The notes under the pieces are model-generated. The model was given only the letters and a program-made list of their open reading frames with translations, searched no databases and was not told the DNA's origin. 64,000 bases of DNA from Conus ventricosus. Taxonomy: Eukaryota; Mollusca; Gastropoda; Neogastropoda; Conidae. The stretch covers positions 43,951,367 to 44,015,366 of the forward strand of contig CM031595.1 in assembly GCA_018398815.1 (NCBI GenBank), written 5' to 3'. Both the position numbers and the translations under genes were made by a program. Each line of letters starts with the position of its first letter. Position 1 is the stretch's first letter. Positions 34,675 to 48,359 of the stretch are shown here, piece by piece.

Positions 34675-36661
34675 GATTTACCTCTCCTCTCCAACCACCA
34701 GGTGAAGATTTACCTTCCCTTCCGACCACCAGGGGGAAAGCTTTACCTCTCTTCTCCAAACCCACCGGGTTTGACAGATTTCCCTTTCCCTCTCAACCAC
34801 CAGGTGAAAGATTTACCTTCCTCTTCAACCACCAGGTTAATTAAACATTTCCCTCCCCTCTCCAACCACCAGGTGACAGTTTTCCCTCTCCTCTCCAACC
34901 ACCAGGTGACAGATTTACCTCTCCTCCCCAAACCCACCAGGTGAAAGATTTACCTCTCCTCTTAAACCCCCAGGTTAATTAAAGATTTACCTCTCCTCTC
35001 CGACCACCAGGTGAAAGCTTTACCTCTCCTCCCCAACCACAGGTGAAGATTTACCTCTCCTCTTCGACCACAGGTGAAAGATTTACCTCTCCTCTTCGAC
35101 CCCCAGATGAAAGTTTTACCTCTCCTCTCCAACCACCAGGTGAAGGATTTACCTCTCCTCTCCAAACACCAGGTTAATTAAAGATTTACCTCTCCTCCCC
35201 AAACCCACCAGGTGAAGGTTTACCTCCTCTCTAACCACCAGGGGGAAAGATTTACCTCTCCTCTCCAACCACCAGGTTAATTAAAGATTTACCTTCCTCC
35301 AACCACCAGGTGACAGATTTACCTCTCCTCCCCAACCACGGGTTTGAAAGATTTATTTCCCCTCTCCAACCACCAGGTGAAAGATTTGCCTTCCCTCCAA
35401 CCCCCGAGTGAAAGATTTACCTCTTTTTTCCCAACCCCAGGGGAAAGTTTTACCTCTCCTCTCCAACCACCAGGTGAAAGATTTACCTCTCCTCTCCAAC
35501 CCCCAGGTAAAAGATTTAACTCTTTTACTCCAACCACCAGGTGAAAGATTTACCTCTCTTCTCCAACCACCAGGTGAAAGATTTACCTCCCTCTCCAACC
35601 ACCAGGTTAATTCAAGATTTACCTCTCCTCTCCAAACCCACCAGGTTAATTCAAGTTTTAAACCTCTCCTCTCCAACTACCAGGTTAATTAAAGATTTAC
35701 CTTCCTCCCCAACCCCCAGGTGAAGATTTACCTCTCCCCTCCAACCACCGGGGGAAACGATTTACCTCTCCTCCCCAAACCACCAGGTGACAGATTTACC
35801 TCTCCTCTCCAACCACCAGGTTAATTAAGATTTACCTCTCCTCCCCAAACCCACCAGGTGACAGATTTACCTCTCTCTCCAACCACCAGGTGAAAGATTC
35901 ACCTTCCTCTCCAACCACCGGGGTGAAAGATTCACCTCTCCTCTCCATCCCCCAGGGGAACGATTTCCCTCTCCTCTCCAACCCCCAGGGGAAAGATTTA
36001 CCTCTCCTCTCCAACCACCAGTTAAAAGATTCACCTCTCCTCCCCAACCACCAGGGGAAACGATTTACCTCTCCTCTCCAACCACCAGGTGAAAAAGATT
36101 TACCTCTCCTCCCCAAACCCACAGGTGACAGATTTACCTCTCTTCTCCAACCACCAGGTGACAGATTTACCTCTCCTCTCCAACCACCAGGTGACAGATT
36201 TACCTCTCCTCTCCAACCACCAGGTGACAGATTTTACCTCTCCTCCCCAAACCCACCAGGTTAATTAAAGATTTACCTTCCTCTCCAACCACCAGGTGAC
36301 AGATTTACCTCTCCTCTCCAACCACCAGGTGAAAGTTTTCACCTTTCCTCTCCAACCACCAGGTGAAGATTCACCTCTCCTCTCCAACCCCCAGGGGAAC
36401 GATTTACTTCCTCTCCAACCCCCGGGGGGAAAGTTTTTACCTCTCCTCCCCAAAACACCAGGTAAAGATTCACCTTCCTCTCCAACCACCAGGGGAACGA
36501 TTTACCTTCTCTCCAACACCAGGTAAAAAAGATTTACCTCTCCTCTCCACCCACCAGGTGACAGATTTACCTTTTCTTCTCCAACCACCAGGTGACAGAT
36601 TTACCTCTCCTCTCCAACCCCCAGGTGACAGATTTACCTCTCCTCTCCAACCACAGGTGAA
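34675..36661. repeat. 33-bp minisatellite array, copy 2
   Basis: Same 33-bp unit and the same succession of variant units (GTTAATTAAAG, GTGACAG, GGGGAACG types) as 25616-27605. Many units here carry extra C residues (CCCACCAGG, CCCCAGG) or lost bases, which look like consensus errors rather than biological variants. Confidence 0.92.
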
Positions 36662-36890
36662 AGATTTCCCTCCACGTGGTTTTGAAGTGGCTTTGGCATG
36701 GATTGGGTTCAAGGCTGGGCGTCCCGGTCTGTTCCACTTTGCTGCCTGCTTTGGGTTGTTTACAGTTCGTTCAGCTTGGAAGCTAAACCCTGTTCTTTGT
36801 CCGTGTCAGCATGGCCCCAGTTTTCCCTGAGACTGGGATCAGGTGATTCTTAATTCTGGCTTCTTGGTCCAGCGATTTTATTTATCAACA

Positions 36891-37670
36891 CACCGTTTGG
36901 TGGTTTGAGAGGACAGAAGCCCAAAAAAAAAAAAAAAAAAAAAGAAAAAAAAATTGCCAAGGGGGTTAGATTTTCTGGGAACACTTAAGGGGCGTAGTTC
37001 GTATTGATATTGGAAGGGAAAGGGGGGCGGGTAGACACGTGGTTGGACACAGAGCGTGCATGTAATCTGGGTTGTGTGGGGGTGTTCTGTGAACGTGCCG
37101 GGGCATGGGGGGTGTAATGATAGTTTTAGCCCGGGGTAATGGGGATTTCCCTGGCTATTTCTTCATCGTTGCCCCGAATTTTGTTTTTTTCTTTTCTTTT
37201 CAATTGTGGAGCAAGAAGGTTTACGTAAGTTCCCTTGACTAGTCTTTCTACCTGTCCGTTTTTCAATTGGTTGTGTGGTTTTGTGTTGTGTTGTGTTTTG
37301 TGTGTGTGTGTTTTTTGTTGTGTTGTTTGGTGTGTAGTTTTGTTTTTGTTTTTGTGTGGGTGTGTGTTTGTGGTGATTTGTTTTTGTGTTGTGTTGTGTT
37401 GTTGTGGTTGTTTGTGTGTTTTTGTGTTGGTTTACATGTGGTGGGTGTGGTGTTGTTTGTGTTTGTTGGGTGTTGTTTTGTGTTGTTTTGTTTTGTGTGT
37501 TGGTCTGTGTCTGTGTGTATAAAATTTTTTGTGGTGTGTGTGTTGTGTGTGTGTGTGTTTTAGTGTGTGTGGGGTGTGGTGTGTGTGTTTTGTTCGTTTG
37601 TGTCTTCATCCCGGGATTTTGTTTTCTTTCCGATTGAAAAGTGTATAAGTCGTGGAATTTTTTTCCTTTT
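36891..37670. other. Poor-quality GT-rich sequence
   Basis: Begins with a long A run, then becomes T/G-rich with many GTGTG and TGTTGT words. Probably a distorted (GT)n-rich region. No gene was recognised. Confidence 0.5.
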
Positions 37671-37683
37671 CGTTTTGTGTGTG

Positions 37684-37730
<47 letters not shown>

Positions 37731-37745
37731 GTGTGTGTGTGTGTG

Positions 37746-37784
<39 letters not shown>

Positions 37785-38030
37785 GTGTTGTGTGTGTGTG
37801 TGTGTGTGTGTGATGCGCGGTGGTTGTTGGGTGTGTGTGTGTGTGTGTGGGTGTGTTTTGGGGGTGTGGGGTGGGGGTTTGTGCGTGTAAATGAGGAAAA
37901 AGTCCCGGGGTTGGTGGTGGTGGGGGGTGGGGGTGTGTGTGTGCGCGTGTGTGTGTGTGTGCGTGTGCGTGTGTTTTTGGGGGGTTTGTGTTGTGTGTGT
38001 GTGTGTGTGTGCATATGGGGCAATATTTTC
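37671..38030. repeat. (GT)n microsatellite cluster
   Basis: Long GT tracts at about 37680-37815 and 37935-38012, with GGGGTG interruptions. Poor-quality region. Confidence 0.9.
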
Positions 38031-39010
38031 ATTCTTTCATTTAAGCCAGATTAGAAAAAATTCAGAGTCAGAGAGGGGGAAAGGAGAGAGATGGGTTTTT
38101 TTTGGGGTTTACGTTCTTTTGTGGTGTGTGTGTGTGTGTGAGACAGAGAGAGAGGAAGAAGATGGAAGAGGGAGAGAGTGTAAAGGGGAAAAGAGAGGGG
38201 AGGGGGGGGAGGGGAAAGAGGAGAGAGGAGAGAGAGGGAGAGAGAGAAGAGGAAGGAACGGGAAAAAGGGGGGGGGCGGGCACTAAGGGGTGAAAAAGGC
38301 AAGGTTAAACATGCGAAATAAATTTTTAAAAAATCCACGAAACTTGAATTGTCCCTACAAAGGGCCCCCCCCTTCCAGTAAGCTCACACGGGTGTAAATT
38401 TAAATTTTGGGGAAGTGTCATATGATTAGAGCTTTCCAAACACGGATTTTAAAGTAGAAGGGTTTTGGAAAGTTTGTCTAAAAGGGCAGCTGGAAAACAA
38501 ATGTAAAAATACCCAAGGGTTTTTGGGTCTCAAAACAACTTTAGTCAGTTAGTTTTTTTTTTTTAAATTCTGACTAAAAAAACTAACGGGAAACCGGGGT
38601 GAATAAAACTTTTTGGGATTTTTAACTGAAAACAAGGATCCCACCCGAAACCCCAAAAACTAAAAAAATGAGCTTTAGATAGAAACGTTCGGTTTTTGTC
38701 TCAAAAGTGACTTTAGAAGGGGCTGCCGTTATGAAAAGTAAGAATATGGAACTTTAGAATGCCCCTTTTAAAGAAGCCGTTAAAAAACTAGAACTGAACA
38801 TTTGACAAACTTTTAGGGTTTTTGCTTAAAAAACGACTTTGACACATAGAAAAAAAACCCAATTTAAATTTTTTTTTTTTAAAATTACAAAATTTGGCCA
38901 TTTTTTAATAAAAAAATCTTGGAATTTGTTTAAAAACGCCCCGGGGAAACAATAGTGTATGATTTTTCAGATTTACCCGGGGGGCTCTGCGGGCATGAAA
39001 TACGGGTGGT
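38031..39010. other. Poor-quality sequence with GA-rich tract, to contig edge
   Basis: A purine-rich tract at about 38135-38280 is followed by AT-rich DNA with T and A runs. No coding or RNA gene was recognised. Confidence 0.4.
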
Positions 39011-40010
39011 NNNNNNNNNNNNNNNNNNNNNNNNNNNNNNNNNNNNNNNNNNNNNNNNNNNNNNNNNNNNNNNNNNNNNNNNNNNNNNNNNNNNNNNNNN
39101 NNNNNNNNNNNNNNNNNNNNNNNNNNNNNNNNNNNNNNNNNNNNNNNNNNNNNNNNNNNNNNNNNNNNNNNNNNNNNNNNNNNNNNNNNNNNNNNNNNNN
39201 NNNNNNNNNNNNNNNNNNNNNNNNNNNNNNNNNNNNNNNNNNNNNNNNNNNNNNNNNNNNNNNNNNNNNNNNNNNNNNNNNNNNNNNNNNNNNNNNNNNN
39301 NNNNNNNNNNNNNNNNNNNNNNNNNNNNNNNNNNNNNNNNNNNNNNNNNNNNNNNNNNNNNNNNNNNNNNNNNNNNNNNNNNNNNNNNNNNNNNNNNNNN
39401 NNNNNNNNNNNNNNNNNNNNNNNNNNNNNNNNNNNNNNNNNNNNNNNNNNNNNNNNNNNNNNNNNNNNNNNNNNNNNNNNNNNNNNNNNNNNNNNNNNNN
39501 NNNNNNNNNNNNNNNNNNNNNNNNNNNNNNNNNNNNNNNNNNNNNNNNNNNNNNNNNNNNNNNNNNNNNNNNNNNNNNNNNNNNNNNNNNNNNNNNNNNN
39601 NNNNNNNNNNNNNNNNNNNNNNNNNNNNNNNNNNNNNNNNNNNNNNNNNNNNNNNNNNNNNNNNNNNNNNNNNNNNNNNNNNNNNNNNNNNNNNNNNNNN
39701 NNNNNNNNNNNNNNNNNNNNNNNNNNNNNNNNNNNNNNNNNNNNNNNNNNNNNNNNNNNNNNNNNNNNNNNNNNNNNNNNNNNNNNNNNNNNNNNNNNNN
39801 NNNNNNNNNNNNNNNNNNNNNNNNNNNNNNNNNNNNNNNNNNNNNNNNNNNNNNNNNNNNNNNNNNNNNNNNNNNNNNNNNNNNNNNNNNNNNNNNNNNN
39901 NNNNNNNNNNNNNNNNNNNNNNNNNNNNNNNNNNNNNNNNNNNNNNNNNNNNNNNNNNNNNNNNNNNNNNNNNNNNNNNNNNNNNNNNNNNNNNNNNNNN
40001 NNNNNNNNNN
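39011..40010. other. Assembly gap, 1000 N
   Basis: Exactly 1000 N, a scaffold gap of unknown true size between contigs 2 and 3. Confidence 0.99.
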
Positions 40011-43000
40011 GATCATTCCCATTCCACTTAAACACAGCCCCAAACAAGGGGGTCCCGCGACCATCCTAGCCCCGAACATTTGGAAATAACGAGAAAACCC
40101 TCAAGGGAACGTGACTGTTACTGTTCATGGCGGTATTGTCCGATTTTTTTGTAAAAACCCCAAAGGGACCCCTAAAAAACCCCTACAAACAGGCGTCTGG
40201 TTCAAACGCGGAGCCAAGCGTTAAACCCCGCTTCTTTAAAATGGGACCGAACTTCATGCCTCTGTCACAGTCCTAATGAATAAATTCAGTAAATGAAGAC
40301 ATACAAAAAGGCGGATTTGAGGGAGAAATCGGACTAAAATAAGCAAGCCTGGGGCCCACAAATTTTGAGATATTTTTTTTTTCTTCATTTTCTTGTCACG
40401 CAAGGGAAAACGACAAAGGCGACGACACGTTCCCGTTTTGGCCTGAGCCTGGGGCAAAACCATGCCGTGCATCCTATACGTTTTAAAACATAAACTTTAA
40501 CCGGGGCCCAGAATACCGCACCTGCGTGTTGGCAACTTTTCAGAAATGGTAACCGGGGGTGTAGTATGAAACTCCTCTCTGCCATATTACTGCCTAGGGG
40601 CCCGTACACACTCAACTGTCTAAAACCGGGAAAAAAGACCGAAAACCCCCAAAAAAAGGGAAAATGTCGGGGTTGCCTCTTCGCTTTCCCCCCTCCCCTC
40701 GTCCAAGATGGTGTTATGCAAAGCCAACCACGGTGTGTGGGGAGGAAAAGAAGCGACGAAGGGAGGGGAGGGGGTTGGGGTGGGGGGGGGGGGGGAAAAG
40801 GGCGGGGGGGGTGGCGGGGAGAGGGCTAACCTCGACGGGGGCGTAACTGTATACCAAAGTGAAAGGGGCAGGGGGTGAGGGAGCCAACACCTAAACGCTT
40901 TTAAAAACGGAAAGTTGGGGCCTGCACCCAAGGGATTTGGGGAAAAGGACATTACAGAAAAAAAAAAGGCACACGAAAGAAACTTGAGAAAAAAAAAAAG
41001 GTTGTCGGGAGGGGGTCTCTTGCCTCCCCTTTTTTTTTTCGCTCGACCAAAAAAAAAAAAACAAAAAAACCGCACACGTGAAAAAAAGTCAAAATTGATC
41101 CCCCCCCCCCCCCCTTTTTCCCCCCCCCCGATCCCCGCCCCCCTTTTCCCCCCCCTTCCACCCTCCGCCCCGCCCCCCACCCCTTTCCCACGCTTTCCCC
41201 CCAAAACAAAGCAGACGAGTTTTTCACCGGCAACTAAACTTTTCCCCAATGGTCCGGGGGCGGTTTCTGCGGGCAGCCACCATTCCCCGATTATGTTTCC
41301 CGCTTTAAATGAAGCCGGGGTTTTTGGACGCGTAAACTCGACAGTACTTTTTTCAACAGTCTGCCTGTGAGCTTCGCCGCACTGGTTCGGTGCGAATTTC
41401 TCTCTGTGGCCCAAAAAAACCCTTGTTTCTCCCTTTCATTCTATCAAATTTGATTATGTAATTCTCTTCGGGGCTGTCCCAGCTTTTTGGTGTCTCCAAA
41501 AAAAAAACAATCGCTCTTTTGGGTTTCCAGACACCCAGATCTTCCAGTCCCCCCTTCTTTTCTCTCACGGGCTCCCGGGGCGAAAAACAAATAATACAAA
41601 CGCCTTTTTTCGCTTAAATCTTAAAAGGGCTTAGCTCCTTTCCCTACCTTTTGCCCTTCTTCTCATGTTCCTTCTAGGCGCTGCTCTTCTCCGACTACCT
41701 GCCAAAATTCCTGGGTTTCAAACAAAAACCTATGGCGATCGATTTTTTTTTCGGGGTCCGGTTCTTGGAAAAACTTTTAAATCCCTTTGCGTAGTTAAAA
41801 ACTTTTTTTCCCCTTCAGCTCTCTTAAAACAACCCTTTTTTCATTTCTAAATAGCATTTTACTTCCCCTTCCCTTGCCCATCAATGGATTCTGCGACTAA
41901 TTGTTTTGGTGTTGGTTGGTGTTGGGGGGGTTTGTGTGGTGTGTGTGGTGCGCGCGCGCCTTGGGTGGTGTGTGTGGGGGGTGGTGGTGGGTGGGTGTGT
42001 TGTGGTGTGGGGGTTGTGTGCGTGCGGGTGTGCAAGTGCGCGCATGTTGTGGCCCCATGCTGTTGTGCCGTTGTGTGTGGTGTGGTGTGTGTGTGTGCAT
42101 ATGGATTCTTTTTTGTGGGGCTTGGTACTTATTCAATACTCATTTCTTTTGGGTTTCATTTTGTTTCTTTAAACCTTTTTGTTTTGTAGCGCTTGGACTT
42201 TTGTGAAGTTTAACCCCGCCATAAAATTACATAATTTGTTATTATTATTATTCCTTTTTTTGTTTATTTTTTTTTTATTAAGCATTAACAGGTTTTCCAT
42301 ATAGGAAGGGGATTCTGTCTCTCTCTCCTTTTTCAGTGATCACGGGGTGATTTCTGAGAAAATTCTTCCGTTTTTTTTTTTCCCTGCGAAATGGAAAAGA
42401 TTGCTTTTTTTAACACGTGGGTTTTCTGATGTAAAGAATAACTGAAACGCCAAATTGGGACATTTCCCCTTTGGCCCAGGGCTGTTATGCCACATCGACG
42501 TGTCCCAAAGGGGCAAATTATGATCGAAAACCCGCCGGGGAAAGCGCATCGTTCTAAATTGGAAGTACGTTAAAAAAATTTTGGGTCGGTTTTCCCGGGA
42601 AAACCTGTTTTGATTTTTGTCCTATTTGGGGTCAAACGGACTTTAATCCCGGGAAGGCAAACTCATGGAACAAAGCGATCGACTTTTAGCTCTCTTCCGC
42701 CCCCCTCAACCTTTACTCCCACATGCCCATTCCGCTTTGTCTCTTTCCCCGCCCCCCCCCAAACCTTTAAATCCCCACCGTCCCTTTCCGCTTTTTTCCA
42801 TTTCGCGCCCCCCCACTAACCCTTCCACAGTGCCCATTCCGCTTTGTCTCATCCCACCCCCGCATCACACGCGGACTGCCCCCCCCCCCCCCCCCCCCCA
42901 ACCCCCCTCGAACCCTCTTTCCCCCCCCCCCCCCAAGACTCCCATCCCCCCCCCCCGGTTTTTATTCTTTTTTTTTCTTTTCTTTCCTTTTTCTTTTTCT

Positions 43001-45220
43001 TTTTTTTTTTTTTTTTTTTTTGTTGTTTTTTCCCTTTTTTTTCCGCCCTTTACGGCTATCGATTAAACGCGGTGACACAAAACGAACGGGTTGGTACGGT
43101 TAAACCCACACAGCAACGCTTTGGTTAAATGACCCCAAGGGGCCCCGCTCGCCCTGGCTATTCCATTTGGGGTGACGGCACAGAAAAAGAAAGAGAAAAA
43201 AAGGGAAAAAAAAAGGAAAAAAAGAAAAAAAAAACAGAGAAAAAAAAAAAAGAAATAAAAACTAGAAAAAAAAAAAGGGAGGCAAACGACAAACCCCCAA
43301 AACCAAGGTATTTAAAACCCCAAAACATCCTCGAAAAATGTGAAGATTTGGAAGGAAAACAACTTTGTTTTTGGTTTTTATCTTCCCAAGTCGAAATTAT
43401 AATTTCACCGCCAACTTTTCTTAGAGGGGAAAATTAATGCGGTTGGAAACACCTTTCTAACAAAACCCCCGAGTGTCCACGGTGTGTGTTGTGTGTTGTG
43501 TTTTGGGTGCGCGCGCGCCGCGCGCGCCCGTCGGTCTTGCGGCATATTCCTTTGAGGAGGATTTTGGGAGTGCCGGGGGGGGGGTTTGGGGTGTGTGTGT
43601 GTGTGTGTGTGTGGGGGTGTGTGGGGGGGGGTTTTTGGGTGTGTGTGTGATGAACTCCATTTTGTTCCCTAACATAATTTTTAAAAGAAAAAAAATTTTA
43701 AAGACAAACGAACTAAAAGGTTTTCCCATTTATCTGCTCACCGAGTATCTTTCCCCCCTCCCCCCCCCCTTCCGTCCTCAGGGTTTTCCCCCTTCCTCTA
43801 TGTGGCCCTCTGCGGTCGCTGGGGGGTAAAAGCAACATTATCTTTACCTCTTATCTCCTCCTCTTTATTCTTTTTTTTCCCCCTTTCACTTTTTCCCTTT
43901 AAAACAAAAATTTTCTTTTTACCCAAGAACCTTCGAGAGAGAAGAGAGGAGAGAAGAGAGAGAGAGAGGAGAGAGAAGAGGAAGAGAGAGAGAGAGAGGA
44001 AACCATTAAAAAAACGACGCAGCACTGACGGGCATTTCCCCAAAAAAAGCATCAAACCCCCCCCAAAAGCGGAACTTTTCTTTTCCCCGTTTAAAAAGTA
44101 ACTGTTTATGGGCGCAAATTCAAAAAGGGGATCCAGGGAAAAAAGAAACACAATAATGTGTCGGCAGGCAGGTTTGTTTGGGGTTTATCTCCCCCCCCCT
44201 TCCTCCCTTCTGGTTGAATGGGGGCACAGTTTGGTTTTTTATACGGGACTGTGAAATTTGAGAATCGGGGTTTTGCTGCGGCGGCGTGCGTGCGGCGTGC
44301 GTGCGTTCGTGCGGGGGGGGGCGCGCGCGCCGGCGCGCGCGCGGGGGGCGTGTTTGGGTGGGGGTGTGGCCCTCCGTGTATTAGCTCTGGTGTATGGTGG
44401 TGCGTGCTTGCGTGCACGCTGCGTGGTTCGTCGTGGTTGGTGTGTGAAAGGTGCATTTAGGCGCGCGCGTGGTATTTTGTGGTGTCTGTCTGTTCGTTTC
44501 TATGTCGGGGTACTTAGTGTACCAACGGGGCACTTCATTTTTTTCTTCCGACGTTTAAAAGCCTTTTTCTTTTTCTCGAGTTTATTTTTCCCATCACGGG
44601 TGAAGACGGGGGGAAAGGAGAAGTGAGGGGTCGTGAGGTGGGATGCGTTACGGACGATTTATACTGACATGAAAATGGGGGAAAAAAGTATCAAGTTACT
44701 TCAAAAATTTTTTAAACTTTTTACGTTTCAGAGACATCCGGCAGAAATAAAAACCACCCCCCTGCCATCTTTCATCTGTTCGGGGGACGCAAATTTTCCT
44801 CATTTAAAAGAGAATTTAAAACAAGTGGAAAGACACGAAATTTTGAAAATGAAGAAGAATAAAATGATTTATTTCGGGTTATGTTCTATGAAATTTTGTT
44901 GTTGTTTGGTTGAATTAAAAAGAATGAAATGATCGCCTCCTGGGTTTTCCTTGGGGCTGCCTGTAAACAGTGAAGGAACTGAGGCTTGATTTCAGAACCT
45001 TTTGACCATGCGTGTCTGCACACAGATCAGAGCCACATTTGTTTTGGGGTTTTTGTTTTTTTTGTTTGTTTTTTTTGTTGTGACTCTTGAAACCTATGCA
45101 AAGCGTATTCCAAAGAGAAGCTACCAAAGCAGAAGCTTTAAAAAAAAGCATGCATGCTAGTGCCATATCAAAATTTCTTTACACACAAAAGGGGGTTAAT
45201 ACCTTTGTAAGTAAAACCCG
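40011..45220. other. Poor-quality contig start, no gene seen
   Basis: Homopolymers of every base are inflated throughout. Recognisable pieces are a C/G-run cluster at 40770-41170, a GT-rich tract at 41910-42110, C and T runs at 42870-43045, an A-rich tract at 43185-43280, a GT tract at 43590-43650, a GA tract at 43935-44000 and a CG/GTGC-rich tract at 44275-44345. Open frames exist but carry no recognisable domain and cross homopolymers. Confidence 0.5.
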
Positions 45221-47219
45221 CCCAGGTCATACCGGGGAAAAAAAAGCCGAAGGGGGGGGGGGGGGGGGGGGTTCGCGCATTGGCGGGATTTCCTCCGAAA
45301 TTGTTCATTTGGGGACCGCTATTTGTTGGAGTCTTCTCAGCTGTCATGTTAAGTCGTGAAACCCGACTCGATTCAAAAGTTTTGCGACGACGAATTTGCT
45401 ACAGCGGATTCATTTGTTCATTTATTTTTGGCTGGGTTTTTTTTTCCAATGGTAATAAGTGGCCCCTCGTCCTTCCAGGGAGCATTTGAAAACAGCGTTG
45501 AAGGTTGTTGCACTTCTGAAAAAAAAAACGGTTATGAAGCCAACAATGAAGACTATAAAAAGAGAGAAGTCTGATTAATTATGATGCATGTGGTTGATGT
45601 TCATTATACTTGCAAAAGGTTACAGGTTTCACGTGTCATTAAAGTTCACTTTTAAAATTTAACAGGTTACTAGTGTTTTACGTGCCATTTGTTCACTATC
45701 CATTGCAAAAAGGTTACTAGGTTTCACGTCTCATTTGCCCACGCATTCCAGGCAACGGCATGTTTTTGAAAGTTTCTTTTTCTCCTTCTCTGAACGTGGA
45801 ACCCCCGCCCCCCCCCTCTCTCCTCTCCACACACACACACCCACACACCACACACACCCACCCACACACCACACACACACACAACCACGTTGTAGCAATA
45901 CAAAGGGTGGGTTTTGGGGGAAAGTGAATAGATGGGGTTGCCAGCTATTTTCTTTTCCCTGCCTCCGCCCTTCCCCCCCCCTTTCCCCTTTCCCCCCTTA
46001 GTGTTTCCCCTGACGCACTCGTTTTTTTTAAACATTTTTATATGTTAATTTTTTTTAAACCCCAGTGTTTCCTTTACCCCCTCCCTTAAGTTTGAAGGAT
46101 CGGGGTTTTTTTTTACGTCTGTTCCCCCCAAAAAAGGCGTTTTAAACCGACTTTTTGGGTTTTAAACTTTTGTTTGGATTTTTATCTCTTTTACCGTTTT
46201 GGGGAGAGAGAGAGAGAGGGGGAGAAGGAGGAGAGAGGGAGAGAGAAAAGAAGAGGAGAGAGGACTTTTGACACTTTTTACACTTTTTTAAACTTTTTGT
46301 CTTTTTATTACCCAAAGGGGGGCGGACAGGGGGAGGGGGTAACAGAACAATAACATTTCCCCCTTTTTTTCTGCAAAAAAATAGTACAATCAATCTAGTT
46401 GTTCAAATCAAAGGTTAAAAAATAAAAACAGATAAAATTGTAAAATTGCTTTGCCCCGCCAGGAGAATGCAGTAAGGTTTAAAAAAACTTAAGACTCACC
46501 GACCATCCCCCAATCAAAGTGAATTGTATCTTTTGTCTCTTCCACACATGAATGAACTTCTTCATAACCTAAAAAATGCTTATTAATTTCACTACCTTCT
46601 CTGTCTGGTTTTTTAACCCTTTCCCCGATAAATTTTTGCAAACGTTTTTAGAGAGGGGAAAAGGGGGAGGGGGGAGAGAGAGAGAAGAGAGGAGAGAGAG
46701 AGAGAGAAGAAAGGGGTAGTCTCTCCTTCTTTCTGCACGGAAACCGCTTTCAACGGGGCGTCCTTCCCCTTTAAGTCGTGTTTTCTACTTTTTCCACGTT
46801 CTGGGCCCAAACGAGGGGGAAAAAAAAAGGTTATGTGTGTCTGGCAGTGGCAGCCAAATGAGCGTGACTGAATTATGAACAGACCGCCACGCTGGCGGGA
46901 CCCTAAAACCTAAAACCTTGTTGAAAGGGGGGGGGGAGGGAAGGAGGAAGAGAGTTTTAGAGAGAAAAAAAGAGACAGCAGACAGAGAGAGGGAGAGGGG
47001 GAAAAGATGGAGAGAGAAAAGGGGGGGAAAGGTAGGGGGAAAAGGAGAGGGGGAGGGGGGGGACAGTAAAAGAAAGAAAAAAGAGGGGAGAGTGTGGGGG
47101 GCCCGGGGAAAAGGTTTATTTTTAAAATGGGAATGGGTGGGGAGAGGAGGGGGGCGGGGGGAAGGGGTGAAGGTTTGGGATCGGGTTTCATTTGACAAAA
47201 GAGATGAAAAAAAAAAAAA

Positions 47220-47430
47220 GAGAAAAGAAACGAAATAAACTGGCGTGTAATTTTTTAAAAACCCTTTGAAGGGTTTCAATGTTTTTCTTGGGAGAGATAA
47301 AGGGAAAAAACCAAAAAGCAATGACCTGCCTTGCTTTTGCTTGCGGGTCGGTATCCCAGCCCCCCCTTCCTCCCCTTTCCCCCCTTCCCCCCCCCCTTCC
47401 CCTCCTCCCCCCTGCTTTTCCCCCCTTTCT
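47220..47430. repeat. Dispersed module M, copy 3
   Basis: Block-A duplicate of 2150-2345, degraded by consensus errors but with the CTGGCGTGTAAT and AGCAATGACCTGCCTTG phrases visible. Confidence 0.55.
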
Positions 47431-47778
47431 CTCGTGTTTACTGACCCGGAGAGCACAGATAGCAACCCCAGACAAATGAAACAAAGGCAATCAAGACGAA
47501 CCTGTAGTTTGGTTTGAAAACTTTTGTTGTTGTTGGTAGCCCAGCCTACTATTGGGGGCACTTTACATCTGCTAACACAACAAGTTAAAATGAGAAATAC
47601 GGACAAATGAGAAATCTATAGACTGACATCCAGAATCAATGTAGTTGCAAAACTAAAAAAAAAGAATGACATAAAAACAAAACGTGGTATCAACTGCGGT
47701 CCGTTCAATCGGTTCAAGTGGTAAAAAATTAAAGGGGACTATAACAAAGTGTGACACCAACGAAGATCACGTAAGAAA

Positions 47779-47782
<4 letters not shown>

Positions 47783-47812
<30 letters not shown>

Positions 47813-48195
47813 CGATATCAATGTGATTTATTTTTCTGGGAGAGAAACAGCCTGCTATCTCTCCTGACAAGGTCCAAACCCTTAGAATGAGTACGTGGCT
47901 GTCTCAAGTACAAAGCTCACTGAAGGTGCAACCTTGTCACTCCAGCCAATGCGCTCAGCTACCCTCAGTTATCAGGTTTAACGTCCACAGCCACCACAGA
48001 CGATGCGGCAGACACGGACAACAATCCCAGGGTAAAGGGGGAGCTAGGAGACATCTCAAATCACACCACAACGCCAGAACAGCATGTTAAGATCCGTATT
48101 GGGGAAAAAATGTCCGGCGCTTGCGAGATTCGAACTGGCAACATTTGACTATGCAAGCTGGGTCCTTTTCAACTGAACTAACCAGACCCTCCATT
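47783..48195 (-). mobile_element. tRNA-derived SINE-like element, duplicate
   Basis: Duplicate of 2708-3125 with the tRNA-related head at about 48120-48195 on the minus strand and a (GACA)n tract at 47783-47812. Confidence 0.55.
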
Positions 48196-48359
48196 TAGTG
48201 GTGGGGGTGTGCACTAATTCCTCTGCTCACTCCGAGGATCAGTGCACACGTAATTAAACGAAACGTTGATGAAGGGGACTCTGAAACACTCGGTGATTTG
48301 AACTGGAAAGACGGTTGCACGCTGGAAAAGGGGGCATCGGTCGTTATTGGTTGTTTTTG

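Larger units (their letters stand above)
28836..36890. repeat. Duplicated block C, copy 2
   Basis: Collinear with about 19880-27835 across the 3'UTR-like segment, GA tract, C/G runs, purine tract, compound microsatellite, (GT)n and the 33-bp array. Differences are mostly microsatellite lengths and homopolymer indels. The left third is better quality here than in copy 1, and beyond 34340 it is worse. The match begins almost at the contig edge and lies just across a scaffold gap, which points to an uncollapsed haplotype. Confidence 0.88.

Noticed and set aside
40620..41414. 264-codon minus-strand open frame and other frames in 40011-45220
   Set aside because: Composition is driven by C, G and A runs. 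No domain and no conservation that could be checked.
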